From Hyperoodon ampullatus (lineage: Eukaryota > Chordata > Mammalia > Artiodactyla > Ziphiidae), in contig OX457057.1 in NCBI GenBank assembly GCA_949752795.1, positions 11,026,632 through 11,090,631 of the forward strand: a DNA stretch of 64,000 bases, in the 5' to 3' direction. The notes beneath the pieces are model-generated. The model searched no databases. It saw nothing but the letters and a program-made list of their open reading frames with translations, and was not told the origin of the DNA. How positions within the stretch are numbered: position 1 is the first letter of the stretch; each line of letters opens with the position of its first letter. This document shows positions 33,923 to 44,690 of this stretch, piece by piece. The position numbers and the translations under genes were made by a program.

Positions 33923-34065
33923 TTATTATTATTATCATCATTATTTGGCCATGCCACGTTGCTTGCGGGATCTTAGTTCCCCAACCAGGGATTGCACCCA
34001 GACTCCAGCTGTGAAAGCACTGAGTTCTAACCACTGAACAGCCAGGGAATTCCAAGGCGGGGGGT
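33923..34065 (-). mobile_element. tRNA-derived SINE (CHR-2/Bov-tA type), antisense
   Basis: On the plus strand it shows GGATCTTAGTTCCCCAACC, GGATTGCACCCAGA (B box complement, degraded) and TTCTAACCACTGAACAGCC. The tail is the TTATTATTATTATCATCATT run on the left. A 13-bp duplication GGGCTTTATTTTA lies at 33910-33922 and 34066-34078. Confidence 0.93.
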
Positions 34066-34269
34066 GGGCTTTATTTTAGATTTATTCAGCAGAAAGCGAT
34101 AATGGCTACTTAGAAAGGATTGTGTCTTCAAGGGGAAGCAGAGCCCACATGATGAAGGACATCCTGATTTGATATCTCACTAGATCCCGATCCAAATAGT
34201 CTGGACCATCTGTTCACCATTGTTTAAGGACACATAAACCATTTTTCCAGGTGTCCATCAAGAAGTTGA

Positions 34270-34400
34270 CAGCTCTGACAGTAAATTCAGTTCAACAAAC
34301 ATTTATTGGACAGTTAAAGAGCTGAGTCACTGCTTTAGACACAAGATAAGAAGATGAGATAAAAATAACTGGCACACCCGAGGGCATCTCTGTGACCAGC
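34270..34400 (-). mobile_element. L2 3'-end fragment, antisense
   Basis: TTCAGTTCAACAAACATTTATTGGAC and GAGTCACTGCTTTAGACACAAG follow antisense L2 from its very 3' end. Confidence 0.6.
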
Positions 34401-34620
34401 GCTGGGGAGCCACACACAAGGACAGAAGCAGGCGAGTCAAGATGAGACTATCCAGACAGCTTGCCTTCGCGTGTCACAGAGAGTATCCACCCTCTGTGCT
34501 TGCAGGCAGGTACCCACCATGGGGCAAGGGCAGCCAACTGAGCCATTCACCTGTAATCTGGAAAGGAGACCATTACAGGTAGGGCAGGTCCTACACCACA
34601 GGCAGGTGGCTACAGCCCAC
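34401..34620. other. Spacer
   Basis: No feature is seen. Confidence 0.3.
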
Positions 34621-34810
34621 AGCAGTTTTTTACTGAGCCCCTGGCACGTGCTGCCACTGTGCTCACAGAGGCACCATCCCTGCCCTCAGTTCCTTTAGCT
34701 CTAGCAGGGGAGATAGATAGGCATCCAGGAACACAAGGGCAGGGTGGTGTCATGACCACAATAATATAAGGCATACTATGTACAGAGGTTGCACAGATGT
34801 GCAAGGGATA
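34621..34810 (-). mobile_element. L2/MIR-like fragment, antisense
   Basis: TTTACTGAGCCCCTGGCACGTGCTGCC, CCATCCCTGCCCTCAGTTCC and TAGCAGGGGAGATAGATAGGC follow antisense L2. Confidence 0.6.
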
Positions 34811-34936
34811 AGAGAAGCTCTAGGAGGATTTTACATTGACACAATATTCTAGGATAAATGAATGTGCACTTGGTCAGTTGCCTTTCCATCCTGTATGTAT
34901 TTCCTGTCTTTTATTCTATAAACACAGCTTTACTTC

Positions 34937-34982
34937 CTTTTCTTTTCTCTTCTCTTCTCTTCTTTTCTTTTCTTTTCTTTTT
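34937..34982. repeat. (CTTTT)n pyrimidine microsatellite
   Basis: CTTTT and CTCTT units form a pure pyrimidine strand. Confidence 0.9.
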
Positions 34983-35044
34983 AATCCAGTTGAGTAAGCC
35001 TATAATGACTAGGTCAATCTCAAATGTTTAAGAGGGAGGGCTGC

Positions 35045-35290
35045 AGTGCCCAACCATCTATATATTCAAATCCTCTGCCTCTTACGTGTTGTGTCATCTT
35101 AGGCAATTTACCTGCCCACTTATTTTCCATATCTGTAAAATTGGGGATGACAAAAGTCCTTACGTCATAGGATTTTGTGAAGGTGAAATGAGCGAGTACA
35201 TGAAAAAGCTTTTAAAGCACCTGGTACATAATAAGCCCTCAATAAGATTAGCTATTATTATTAATGGTTCTGTTGTTATCATTATTGTTT
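35045..35290 (+). mobile_element. MIR SINE, sense
   Basis: TGTGTCATCTTAGGCAATTTACC, CCATATCTGTAAAATTGGGGATG and CACCTGGTACATAATAAGCCCTCAATAAGATTAGCTATTATT cover most of MIR in sense orientation. Confidence 0.9.
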
Positions 35291-36299
35291 AAGATTATTA
35301 CATAGTAGCACAGTGCTAGTGCCAATTTTCTAGAAAATTCTAAGAAATATGAGAACTTAGTCCAATTAAGTAAGAGGGCAGGTTACAAGTTCTCTCTACT
35401 CAATCTCAGAGGTTAGTGATTGCATCATGTTTGCCCCCTAGAAGATTTATTTTTGATCCCAAGTTCTCAGACAGCAGGGACTAGAACTAGCAAAATAATT
35501 TTTCTTGGGGCATCACACAGCAAGATTCTTCAGTTTTTGAAATTAGTAATTTACTGAGCATCTATCGTGGTTCTTGATAGTCTCAGGCAAAAAAAAAAAA
35601 AAAAATCCTACCCACTTGGAAAAATGGGAAATGTGTACATAGGGCAGCCAGAAGTTATGATGAGAGAGAATGTTAAGTGAGTGGTATGCTTCAAAGTGGG
35701 ATGTAGGAGCAAGTGAGAGAGGATGCTGGAGGATGCCTGTGGAGAATGTTCTGGAGCTCCCATCTGCAGGTAGAGCACTGGAAGTCTCAGGTCAGTGAAG
35801 AGCCACACAGGTCCAGTGGTGCAGAAACAAATTACATGACTGCATGGAGTATCCAGACAGATGGGCCCAAGATACCCTCACAACTTTCCTTAGCCCAGAG
35901 TGGCCAGGGACAGTGTAATACTTCCCCAAAACTGCACAACTGCAGCCCTGAGAGCCAGCAGGCATGATGTAATGTTTGATGGCTCAAGGAGGATGCAGCA
36001 GTGAGCTGCACGGATGGATGGCCAAAGACCAGAGGGGAAGGAGGTTACCTCCTGGACAGGTGACATCAACCGAGAAACAGATTCTCAGCACCTGACCCTC
36101 TCTCCCTCCCAACTGGAAGGAAAGCAGAGAACTCCAGGCAGAGACAAAATTTCTACAGTAGGGGAACCAGGGCCCAAAGAAAAAGTAGGTTCAGGTGTAG
36201 AAATGCAAAGTTCTATTTCTTGCAGATACTCAGAACAAACACTAAATCAGAAAGCCCTGTATGGAGACAGTAGATAGAACTCATGGTTAGGGATGTGGG
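35291..36299. other. Unique DNA, nothing recognised
   Basis: The segment includes an 18-base A run at about 35589-35606. Short frames at 35713-35967 and 36014-36277 (+) lack protein features. Confidence 0.4.
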
Positions 36300-36510
36300 T
36301 TCCCTGGAGCCTTAAAAGATAGGTCCTGGCTCTGCCTCTTGTGAGCTGATCAGGTACTTACTTTCTTCTAGACTCTTTTTGCTCATCTGTAAAATGGACA
36401 TAATATTATACCCCCATAATTGGTTGTATGTGTTAAATAGAAAAATTACATGTAAAGCCCTAGAGGGCTTGTTTCATGCTAAGTATTTAATAAACGTAGG
36501 CTAATGAATC
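36300..36510 (+). mobile_element. MIR SINE, sense
   Basis: CTGGCTCTGCCTCTTGTGAGC, TTGCTCATCTGTAAAATGGACATAATATTATACCC and TGCTAAGTATTTAATAAACG follow MIR. Confidence 0.8.
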
Positions 36511-36730
36511 GTGAGAAGGGGAAGGATTGGGGAGGAGTCTTGGGCAAGGGTGGGGGTAGGGGATCTCCATGGAGTTGTTAGTTCTGGGGGTGAAGATGCA
36601 GGAGAACGTCCTCACACAGCCAGCACACGGTGGGGACCTCACTGGCCTGCTGACAGGGCAGAGGAGTAGGGTTTATGTTTGTACCAAGTATGTGATCCCC
36701 ATGTGCTCCAAGCTGGTCTGCGCTAATATA
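36511..36730. other. Unique DNA
   Basis: No feature is seen. Confidence 0.35.
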
Positions 36731-36990
36731 ATTTTGTGGTCAAGGTCATGGGCTCTGGCATCTTACTGCCTGAATTTACATTACTTACTAGCTGGGCAAG
36801 TGTCCTTGGGCAAGTTACATAACTTCCCTGTACCTTAGTTTCCTCATCTGTAGAATGGTGGTAATTAATAATAGTTCCTATTTCATAACGTTTTCCTGAA
36901 GCTTAAAATTAATGAACATATTCAAAGAGCTTCTCTAAGCTTTCCTTCCTGGCATGCTGAAGCACGCTATAAACATTAGCTATTATTATT
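36731..36990 (+). mobile_element. MIR SINE, sense, near full length
   Basis: AAGGTCATGGGCTCTGGCATC (tRNA-like head), TACTAGCTGGGCAAGTGTCCTTGGGCAAGTTACATAAC, TTTCCTCATCTGTAGAATGG and a terminal CTATAAACATTAGCTATTATTATT make this one of the best MIR copies in the window. Confidence 0.9.
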
Positions 36991-37319
36991 CTGATTTTGC
37001 TTCCATCCAAGTTTACACTTCAGCTGTTAGAATCCCTCAGGATCTCAAACCTGATTTCTCTTCCGACCAAAAACCCTTCCAAACTCCAGGCCATTTTCCA
37101 GCAAGGGAGAGTCACATCAAAATAAGAATATTGAAGCCACCAATAGTCACATGAAGGTGGAAAGTGGGACCCTACTCCTCCATGCACCCAGGTGATATCT
37201 CTCGCTTGTGCTTCAGAGACGAGCAGAAACATGAGTAGGGGTGCCTCCTACCCAAAGTTAGGAGCTAACAGCAACAGGAAAAACACACTGACGTAAACCA
37301 ATCAAAGAAGGAACAAAAA
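36991..37319. other. Unique DNA
   Basis: No feature is seen. Confidence 0.35.
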
Positions 37320-37331
37320 GACAACTTTTTT

Positions 37332-37542
37332 TTCTTTTTTTTTTTTTTGCGGTACGCGGGCCTCTCACTGTTGTGGCCTCTGCCGTTGCGGAGCGCAGGC
37401 TTTGGATGCGCAGGCTCAGCGGCCATGGCTCACGGGCCCAGCCGCTCCGCGGCATATGGGATCTTCCCGGACCAGGGCACGAACCTGCGTCCCCTGCATT
37501 GGCAGGCGGACTCCCAACCACTGCGCCACCAAGGAAGCCCAG
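37332..37542 (-). mobile_element. CHR-type SINE, antisense
   Basis: The plus strand reads GCGGTACGCGGGCCTCTCACTG through to GCGCCACCAAGGAAGCCCAG, so the element lies on the minus strand with its poly(A) as T runs at about 37325-37348. The duplication GACAACTTTTTT lies at 37320-37331 and 37543-37554; its T-rich half merges with the tail. CpG-rich and close to consensus. Confidence 0.95.
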
Positions 37543-37634
37543 GACAACTTTTTTGTGGAAGATATTCTGTGCTTGTGTTTCCTCCTTGAACCAAGTGTAA
37601 GCGAAAAGTAACTTACATTTTGTATCTCTTATCC

Positions 37635-38035
37635 ATTGTCCAAATAATGCTGCATAACAACCAACCTCAAAACCTCAGTGGCATGCATTAAACATTTGTT
37701 TTGGTTTATGGGTCTGTGCGCTGGCTGACTGGTTCTGCTGATCCTGAGGCTGGGCTCAGCAGGGCTCATTCACAAGTTCGTGATCAGCTGCAGGAAAGCC
37801 AGGCAGCTTTGCCATCTCACATGTCCAGGGCCTCAGCTGGGTTGTTCAGCTTTGCTCCATGTGCCTCATCCTCCAGCAGGCTAGCCCAGGCATGCTTCCA
37901 CAGCAAGAGCAAAGAGTGAATGGAAATGCAGAAATGCATGGTTAAGTTTCTGCTTGTCTCACATCTGCTGTCATTTCCTTGGCCAAAAGAATTCACATGA
38001 CTGAGCATAAAGTCAAGATGCGGAACAGAATATCA
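37635..38035 (+). repeat. Old interspersed repeat, family B, copy 4
   Basis: TCCAAATAATGCTGCATAACAACCAACC, AACCTCAGTGGCATGCATTAAACA and CTTGGCCAAAAGAATTCACATGAC share the family landmarks. Confidence 0.65.
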
Positions 38036-38038
38036 CCT

Positions 38039-38188
38039 ACACACACACACACACACACAGAGTGAGGGGGTGATGCAAAGTTACACAGCAAAGGGTACAC
38101 ACACAGTGAGCGGGTGATACAAAGTTACATACACAGCAAAGGGTACACATGCAGTGAGAGTGTGATACAAAGTTACACAGCAAAGGGT
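38039..38188. repeat. (CA)n microsatellite plus three-unit minisatellite
   Basis: A CA run (38039-38059) is followed by three tandem units of about 46-48 bp (38055-38100, 38101-38148, 38149-38188). Each contains GTGAGNGNGTGATRCAAAGTTACA then CACAGCAAAGGGT. The units differ by small changes and the second has a 4-base CATA insertion. The unit borders carry CA dinucleotides, so the satellite probably grew from the CA run. Confidence 0.9.
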
Positions 38189-39730
38189 TTAGGTCCAGGA
38201 AGGGGTAAAGAATTGAGCCCATCAATCAATCAATCTCTCACATATTGCAAAGAACTTGCCAACATTGATTGCAGGAGAGAGGGAAATTATAAGACATCAA
38301 ATCTACTGAAAGGAAAGCAAAATAAGCAACTATGAGGGTATTAAACAAGGGTATTAAATCTTTTATAGACCTTTCATAGTCAAAGAAACACCATTCTCAC
38401 ATTTCACTCTTTACCATCTTAAAATCTCTCTCAACAATTCTAGTCCCACCTGCTTTGAATGAATCCAGATATGCCTTCAGAGGACCGTTTTCCAGTCATC
38501 CTGTTCCAAGACCTTACTATTCCAGGAATTACATATCCATGTGAGAATAAGCAAAAAAATAACATTAAAGAAGTCAAGATTTCTCCCCATTTCAAATAGA
38601 TTTGACTCCAACGTAGCCATGAAAGTTTGAGAACTCTCCCTTGACTCTTCCCTTCCACCAACTCTCAGTTAAGACCCTCTGGGTAGGTCATAAATGAAAT
38701 CATTTTAGAACATGATATATGCTGTGGGACTCTTGGTCCCCACTCACCACAGCTTGAAATCGTGGTGCTTACTGCAGATTCCAGGAAAATAAAGTGAAGA
38801 TGGAAAGTAAAATTTCCATGATGAAAATTTAGAATCATAGTTGACTATTTCACTATTGTCTGTTTCTCACGTAGAAGCTATCTGGGAAACATTATTCCTT
38901 TTTCTCTGTGTTGTTTTATAGGAGAAGCCAGCCACTTTAATAGCCTGTACATTTAAGATCCATAAAAGATAATGCACAGTGAAGATGGATGAGTCAGATA
39001 GACTCAGCGGGTAGGCATTTTGATAATCAATTCTCAACTAGGTAATAATATTTGACACCATGCCACTAATACCTTCTGGTTTGGGAGGAGAATTCTGTGC
39101 TTTGTCTGTTGTACTGAACTTCACAGACTGCCTGGCTGAATTCCAAAGTACTGACCACTGGGAAGCACCGGGCATAATATTATACTTGTAGGGCCATGAG
39201 TTTCACCTCGATCCTAAATTCCTTGGTAGCTTCCTATAAATTATGGGTTCTGTCATTTTATCTGAAGCAATTATTCACATTCAGTGTGGTTTTGCTTGTG
39301 GCCAAGTTGAAACAGAGGAATCCATCAGCTGCATGTGTATTCAGGAATACCAACATTTTTTTTTTGGCGGGGCTGAAAATGATCTAGATGAGATTCCGTA
39401 AATCAACACTAACAGCTATAGTCGTGAATTCTCTCACAGCACTTCAGGATGCTGGGGCTAAATCAACAAGGTTACTATTTTCTTTTATACTTTGTTGAAA
39501 GCCCTTGATCCAACATGAGTGGTCAGGCCAACTCCTTGCTTCCTGTTTTGTTTGACCTGGTTCTTTGGGATACTATTGGGAAGGAGAAGGCAAATATCAT
39601 TACAATAAAGATTTTCATATAGCTATCTAAATGACTCCCATTCTTTAAGTAATGGCCAACATGTAAACATATTTTATTAATTTCCTTTCCTGATACTATA
39701 AAGTTAACTCATGCTCATAGCAACCAGTGA
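38189..39730. other. Unique DNA, nothing recognised
   Basis: About 1.5 kb with no repeat I can name and no meaningful open frame. It includes a CAAT-repeat stretch at 38220-38234 (ATCAATCAATCAATC). Confidence 0.4.
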
Positions 39731-39734
39731 AACA

Positions 39735-40070
39735 ATTCAAAAATATATGAGATGTTTACAAAATTTTTTTCTTGTGATGAGAACTTTTAAGATCTACGCT
39801 CTTAGAAACTTTCAAATATATAATACAGTATATTAACTATATTCACCATGCTGTACCTTATATCCCCAGGTCTAATTTATCTTATAACTGGAAATTTTTT
39901 ATCTTTTGACCACCTTCCAAAAAAAGGTTGTAACTATGCATGGTGATGGATGTTAACTAAAATTATTGAGGCGATCATTTCACAAAACATAAATATTGAA
40001 TCATTATGTCGTACATCTGAAACTACTGTAATGTTACGTTGCCAATTGTATCTCATTAAATGGACAATCT
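39735..40070 (+). mobile_element. Old L1M-family 3' UTR, sense
   Basis: TTGTGATGAGAACTTTTAAGATCTACGCTCTTAG, CACCATGCTGTACCTTATATCCCCAGG, TATCTTATAACTGGAAATTTTTTATC, TGATGGATGTTAACTAAAATTATTG and CATTATGTCGTACATCTGAAACTACTG run in the order of an L1M 3' UTR. It has no ORF content. Confidence 0.9.
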
Positions 40071-40244
40071 CCCTCCACCCACCTCCTTTCTCATCCCCAG
40101 CCTCATGCCCCAAGGTGACCAATGTTAACAGCCTGGAATGCAAATGCAGATGTCCACACATTCACCCATTGTCATACTCACATGTGGAAGAGAGAACAGT
40201 GAGACATGACAGGATGAACTAAGTGGGAGCTGGAGCCAAAGATT

Positions 40245-40480
40245 TTATTTTGTCTTTGTCCAAGTGCAAAGGAAAAATCTGGAGGGTTTTAAGGGCAGGG
40301 TGAGTGGTGATAAGGTCTCTCTGTGTGGCAACTGAATGGATGCAGGAATACCTTCAGGGGGGTATTGTGATTGTCCAGGAGAGAGATGATGGTGGCTGGG
40401 ACTTAGGTGGTGGCAGTGCAGGTGGAGAGCAGTAGATATTTTGGAGTTAGACTGGATAAGATTTGAGGGTGGATTGGATG
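40245..40480 (-). mobile_element. L2 internal fragment, antisense
   Basis: GATTGTCCAGGAGAGAGATGATGGTGGC, GGTGGTGGCAGTGCAGGTGGAGAGCAG and TTTGAGGGTGGATTGGATGC follow antisense L2-type sequence. Confidence 0.75.
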
Positions 40481-40896
40481 CTGTAAGGAAAAAGGCCATT
40501 TCTGGCTTGCACATCTGGGTAGCTAGTGCTACATCAGCAGGAAAGAGCTCCCTGATGGTACAGGAGGATTGGAGAAGAGCTCATGATTCAGTATGGATGT
40601 GTGAGGCTGAATTTCCTTGGGACATCCAAGAAAGAGCTCGTGTGGGTTGTTGGTTCAGAGGAGAGGCATGGACTGGATGATTTTGACTAAGGAGACATGA
40701 GGGTGTCCCCAGCAGCTAGCAGAGTGTTCTTGCATATTAGATGCTCAGGAAGTGTTTATCAGCTTAATAACTCATAACAGGGATTATAGAAGAGCCTTCA
40801 TGAAGGAAACCTCTCTCTCTTCCAGGCTTTCCAGAGGCCCAGAGTTAAGGCTCTTCAGTATCATGTAGAGGCTAATAGTTTGGCAAATTTTCAATA
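40481..40896. other. Unique DNA
   Basis: No feature is seen. Confidence 0.35.
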
Positions 40897-40908
40897 CACT
40901 ACTCTTTA

Positions 40909-41363
40909 TTTATTTTTTTTATTTTTTTATTTTTTAGGATTGTTTGTGGGAGGATATGGACTGAAGACCTCCTATTCTGCCATCTTACTAATGTCATTTC
41001 TCCGTAGTTTTCTCTCTTTGTAGTGTCTTGATTTTTTTTCTTTTTAATTAATTTATTTTATTTTTGGCTGCGTTGGGTCTTCGTTGCTGCGCACGGGTTT
41101 TCTCTAGTTGTGGCGAGCAGGGGCTACCTACGTTGCAGTGCACAGGCTTCTCATTGCGGTGGCTTCTCTTGTTATGGAGCACAGGCTCTAGGCGCACGGG
41201 CTTCAGTAGTTGTGGCTCGTGGGCTTTAGAGCGCAGGCTCAGTAGTTGTGGCACACAGGCTTAGTGCTCCACGGCATGTGGGATCTTCCCGGACCAGGGC
41301 TCGAACCCGTGTCCCCTGCATTGGCAAGCGGATTCTTAAACCACTGCACCACCAGGGAAGCCC
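40909..41363 (-). mobile_element. CHR-type long SINE with an extra L1-5'-end-like segment
   Basis: On the minus strand a long-form SINE runs from GGGGCTTCCCTGGTGGTGC (near 41362) to about 41045, ending in an A-rich stretch. About 130 bp of other sequence follow, containing AAGATGGCAGAATAGGAGG and CCTCCCACAAAC, like the 5' end of mammalian L1. A second A/TA-rich tail follows at 40909-40935. A 12-bp duplication CACTACTCTTTA encloses the whole (40897-40908 and 41364-41375), so SINE plus segment were inserted as one unit. This is consistent with a 3' transduction or a template switch. Confidence 0.85.
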
Positions 41364-41375
41364 CACTACTCTTTA

Positions 41376-41554
41376 AATATCTGTTCACTAGTCGCCTGTT
41401 TGGAGGCAAGGCTTAAAGCTGCATCAGGTGGTGAGAGGAAGAGAAGGAGGATAGCTAGATGCTGAGAAAGTACGGTGACCTTTCATGCCATCTGAGGCCC
41501 TGAAAAATTCAGCTCCAGCCCACACATGCATGCTCCATTCTGCAGGAAAAAATA
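41376..41554. other. Spacer
   Basis: No feature is seen. Confidence 0.3.
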
Positions 41555-41790
41555 AGAGCAAGATCTCAGAGGTGAACCCTCTTGCATTCAAATCCTGGCT
41601 CCACCATGTGCTGGCTGTGTGAGCATAAGTAAATTATGTAACTGATGGGCCTCTGTTTCTTCATCTAAGATGTGGTGTTTATCATAGACTGACCTCATAG
41701 GCTTGGTCTAAGGTTTAAATGAAATAGCACAATTAAAACATTTAGCAGAGCACCCAGCCCATGGTAAGACTTGTCCAAATGTTGGCTGTT
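41555..41790 (+). mobile_element. MIR SINE, sense
   Basis: TTCAAATCCTGGCTCCACCATGTGCTGGCTGTG, GGGCCTCTGTTTCTTCATCTAAG and CCTCATAGGCTTGGTCTAAGG, ending AGCAGAGCACCCAGCCC, cover most of MIR. Confidence 0.85.
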
Positions 41791-41889
41791 TGTTTCATCA
41801 GCCACCTCTTCCTTCCAACCCCACAAAATGCTGTCCCTGAAAGGAGACACAGCAAATAAAATATCCTCCACCTCATTGCATTTCCTGTG
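41791..41889. other. Spacer
   Basis: No feature is seen. Confidence 0.3.
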
Positions 41890-42140
41890 ATGTCTGAGAG
41901 GTGTGTGATGTTTCTGCCCCAGACATTTTTTGCCACTGGTCCTTTCCATCTGCCTCTGGCTTCCCATCACCCCTTGTCCCAGTCTGCATGGTTATGGGCT
42001 TCCAAGGTAGAGTCCATCTCCTGTTACTTGATTATTCTATACCTGCGGACCAGACCCCTGTCTTGTTCACTTTTGCACTGCTTCACTGCCCTCAGCCTTG
42101 TGCCTTACACACACTAAGGATGCAATAAAAGTTTATTGCA
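41890..42140 (+). mobile_element. Possible L2/L3 3' region
   Basis: ACCCCTGTCTTGTTCACTTTTGC, CAGCCTTGTGCCTTACACACACTAAGG and TGCAATAAAAGTTTATTGC recall the L2 or CR1/L3 3' end. Confidence 0.45.
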
Positions 42141-42729
42141 ATTATCTTAATTGAATTTCCCTGAATTTGACCAAGAGAGTATAGGGGGGAAAGATATCGC
42201 TAGAGTTAACTTTTATCCCACACCTCAAAGAACGAAATATCTTGGCAACTGTTGGTACTGACATGTTTTATTTTCTTTGTTTTTTGAAAATAACATTGGC
42301 ATTTGCTTATTATTGAGGGAATTTCTATAATTGTATAAAATTTAGAAAAGTAAAAAAATATAAAAGGATATAAAAAATAATAATTACTCATAATTCCACT
42401 AGAGATAATCACTGATAATATTTTGGGATTCGATAGATCTGTGTATATTCTATATGTCTATATATCTGTGTGTATTCTACACACCTATGTATGTTCTATA
42501 TATATATAGATAGATTGAGATCAAATTAAGTAAACTGTTTTGAAATCACTTTTTCAATTAATATTATTTCAGGAGGATTTTCTCATAATTCAAATATTAT
42601 TCAAAATACGACTTTAATATTAATCTCTCCCATGAATAAATTTCTATGTTTATGAATCTTTGCCCACATATCTGACTGTTTCTCTAGGACAGACTTCCTG
42701 GGAATGGAATTTCTTTGTCAGAGGACGTA
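42141..42729. other. AT-rich unassigned DNA
   Basis: The segment includes TATA-rich stretches at about 42440-42510 and probably degraded L1 sequence (ATTTCTTTGTCAGAGGACG near 42710), not firm enough to call. Confidence 0.35.
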
Positions 42730-42740
42730 AACTCATTTTA

Positions 42741-43448
42741 TTTTATTATTATTATTTTTTAACATCTTTATTGGAGTATAATTGCTTTACAGTGGTGTGT
42801 TAGTTTCTGCTTTATATCAAAGTGAATCAGCTATACATATACATATATCCCCATATCTCCTCCCTCTTGCATCTCCCTCCCACCCTCCCTAACCTAGCCC
42901 TCTAGGTGGTCACAAAGCACTGAGCTGATCTCCCTGTCCTATGTGGCTGCTTCCCACTAGCTATCTGTTTTACATTTGGTAGTGTGTATATGTCCATGCC
43001 ACTCTCTCACGTCGTCCCAGCTTACCCTTCCCCCTCCCCATGTCCTCAAGTCCATTCTGTATGTCTGTGTCTTTATTCCTGTCCTGCCCCTATGTTCTCC
43101 AGAACCTTTTTTTTTCTTTTAAGATTCCATATATATGTGTCAGAATATGGTATTTGTTTTTCTCTTTCTGACTTACTTCACTGTGTATGACAGACTCTAG
43201 GTCCATCCACTTCACTACAAATAACTCAATTTCGTTTCTTTTTATGGCTGAGTAATATTCCATTGTATATATGTGCCACATCTTCTTTATCCATTCATCT
43301 GTCGATGGACACTTAGGTTGCTTCCATGTCCTGGCTATTGTAAATAGAACTGCAATGAACATTGTGGTACATGACTCTTTTTGAATTATGGTTTTCTCAG
43401 GGTTTATGCCCAGTAGTGGGATTGCTGGGTCGTATGGTAGTTCTATTG
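42741..43448 (-). mobile_element. Young L1 LINE 3' end, 5'-truncated, antisense
   Basis: The minus strand encodes the ORF2 C-terminal region, about 105 codons with SIELPYDPAIPLLGINPEK, KMWHIYTMEYYSAIKRNE and THIYGI. The usual stop is lost: where the copies at 21494 and 57481 read GGA ATT TAA, this copy reads GGA ATC TTA and stays open to a stop near 43090. A 3' UTR and A/TTA-rich tail follow. The 11-bp duplication AACTCATTTTA lies at 42730-42740 and 43449-43459. It is 708 bp long, extends about 100 bp further 5' than the copy at 21494, and is non-functional. Confidence 0.96.
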
Positions 43449-43459
43449 AACTCATTTTA

Positions 43460-43789
43460 AATCCTTGCTATCTATTGTCAAATTGCTTTTGAGAAAGAGT
43501 GTGGCACTTTAAGTCACCAGCGGCCATGGAGGAGGAAGACAGATATTCTTAACCTCTCCATCCTTCAGTCTTTTCATCCTGCACAGTTTGACTGACATAA
43601 AAAGGCAGTGACTTGATTTGTTAATTCTTTGATTACTAAGCAATTTGAGCTCCTGTGTGAATCATCTGTTCAGATCTTCTGGCCTTTTGTTCTATTAATG
43701 GGTGAAAGCCCTTTTTTTTTTTTATCGTTAGGAGTTCTTTAAATAAGGAAGAAATTTATCCTTTTCCTGCATTCATTACAATTTCTTTT
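43460..43789. other. Unassigned, partly L1-like DNA
   Basis: No firm feature; TTGATTACTAAGCAATTTGAG and a T run near 43710 may belong to the older L1 that follows. Confidence 0.3.
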
Positions 43790-44570
43790 CTTTCACAGCT
43801 TGCCTTTTAAATGATTGATTTGAGAAGATAATAAGTTTACACATTTATTTAAAGAGAATTGGCATAGTCACAAACTTTAGGCTTTTCTTCTAGAAAGATA
43901 TGTTCACACATTTGTTTGTGTCTTATTTTGTATATCTCAAAAAGATTTTTCTGGTTTTCATCATATTGAATAAAATGGGATCCTGTAATATTTCTTTCTA
44001 TGTATTTTGGGTTTGCTAATGTAATTAGGAAAGTGAGTTTTTTCCCCTTCAGATATTCTAACTGGTTATTGCTGATATAAGTAAAGCTATTGCTTTTTCT
44101 CTGTTTTATATTTAATCCATCCACTTTATCAAACACTGATTAACTCTAAGAGATTTACAGATGATACTCTTGATATCATCACAAACACTTGGCGTTCCTC
44201 TGATTTTAATGAGAATAACTTCTGTATTCACCATTAAATATGATGGTACCTGATGGTTTAAGCTAGATATTATTTATCATGCTGATTAAGTGAACTTACA
44301 TTCCTAGCTCTCAAAGAGGTTTTCTCCCCCTTTTAATTAGGAGTGGGTGTTGAATGTTATCTAATACATTGTCAGTGCCTGGCTATTTATAAATGCTGTG
44401 ATTATACCTTTTATCTATATAAATGTTCCCTTTTGTTCTGTTTAAAATTGCTTTCTTCCCCTTGAAGTATACTTTGTTTGAAATGAACACTGCCACCACT
44501 GCTTTTTCTTTTTAATCTTTTTGCTTGTTTTATTTGTTAATTTTTCACCTATCTCTCCATTTTTAATTTC
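43790..44570 (-). mobile_element. Ancient L1 ORF2 remnant, antisense
   Basis: The minus-strand frame at 44136-43849 contains KSNSFTYISNNQLEYLKGKK and NPKYIERNITG, which align in register with the L1 ORF2 segment around KSxAFLYTNNE...IKYLGI. That segment lies downstream of the reverse transcriptase active site. The surrounding AT-rich sequence to about 44570 probably continues the element. It is broken by stops and frameshifts. Confidence 0.65.
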
Positions 44571-44599
44571 TTTGTATCATTGATATTCAGCATCTTGTT

Positions 44600-44690
44600 C
44601 ACTTAGACTTAATAAATATGGGCCACATGCTTGCTTTGTGCCAAACACTGAATTAGGTCCCTGGGATACCAAAAAGAGAGAACCTGCCAG
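44600..44690 (-). mobile_element. L2/MIR-type 3'-end fragment, antisense
   Basis: TTAATAAATATGGGCCACATGC, TTTGTGCCAAACACTG and GTCCCTGGGATACC fit the antisense L2 3' end. Confidence 0.55.

Noticed and set aside
38055..38188. Regularly spaced direct repeats resembling a CRISPR array
   Set aside because: Units are contiguous tandem copies without unique spacers, in a mammalian genome; it is a minisatellite.
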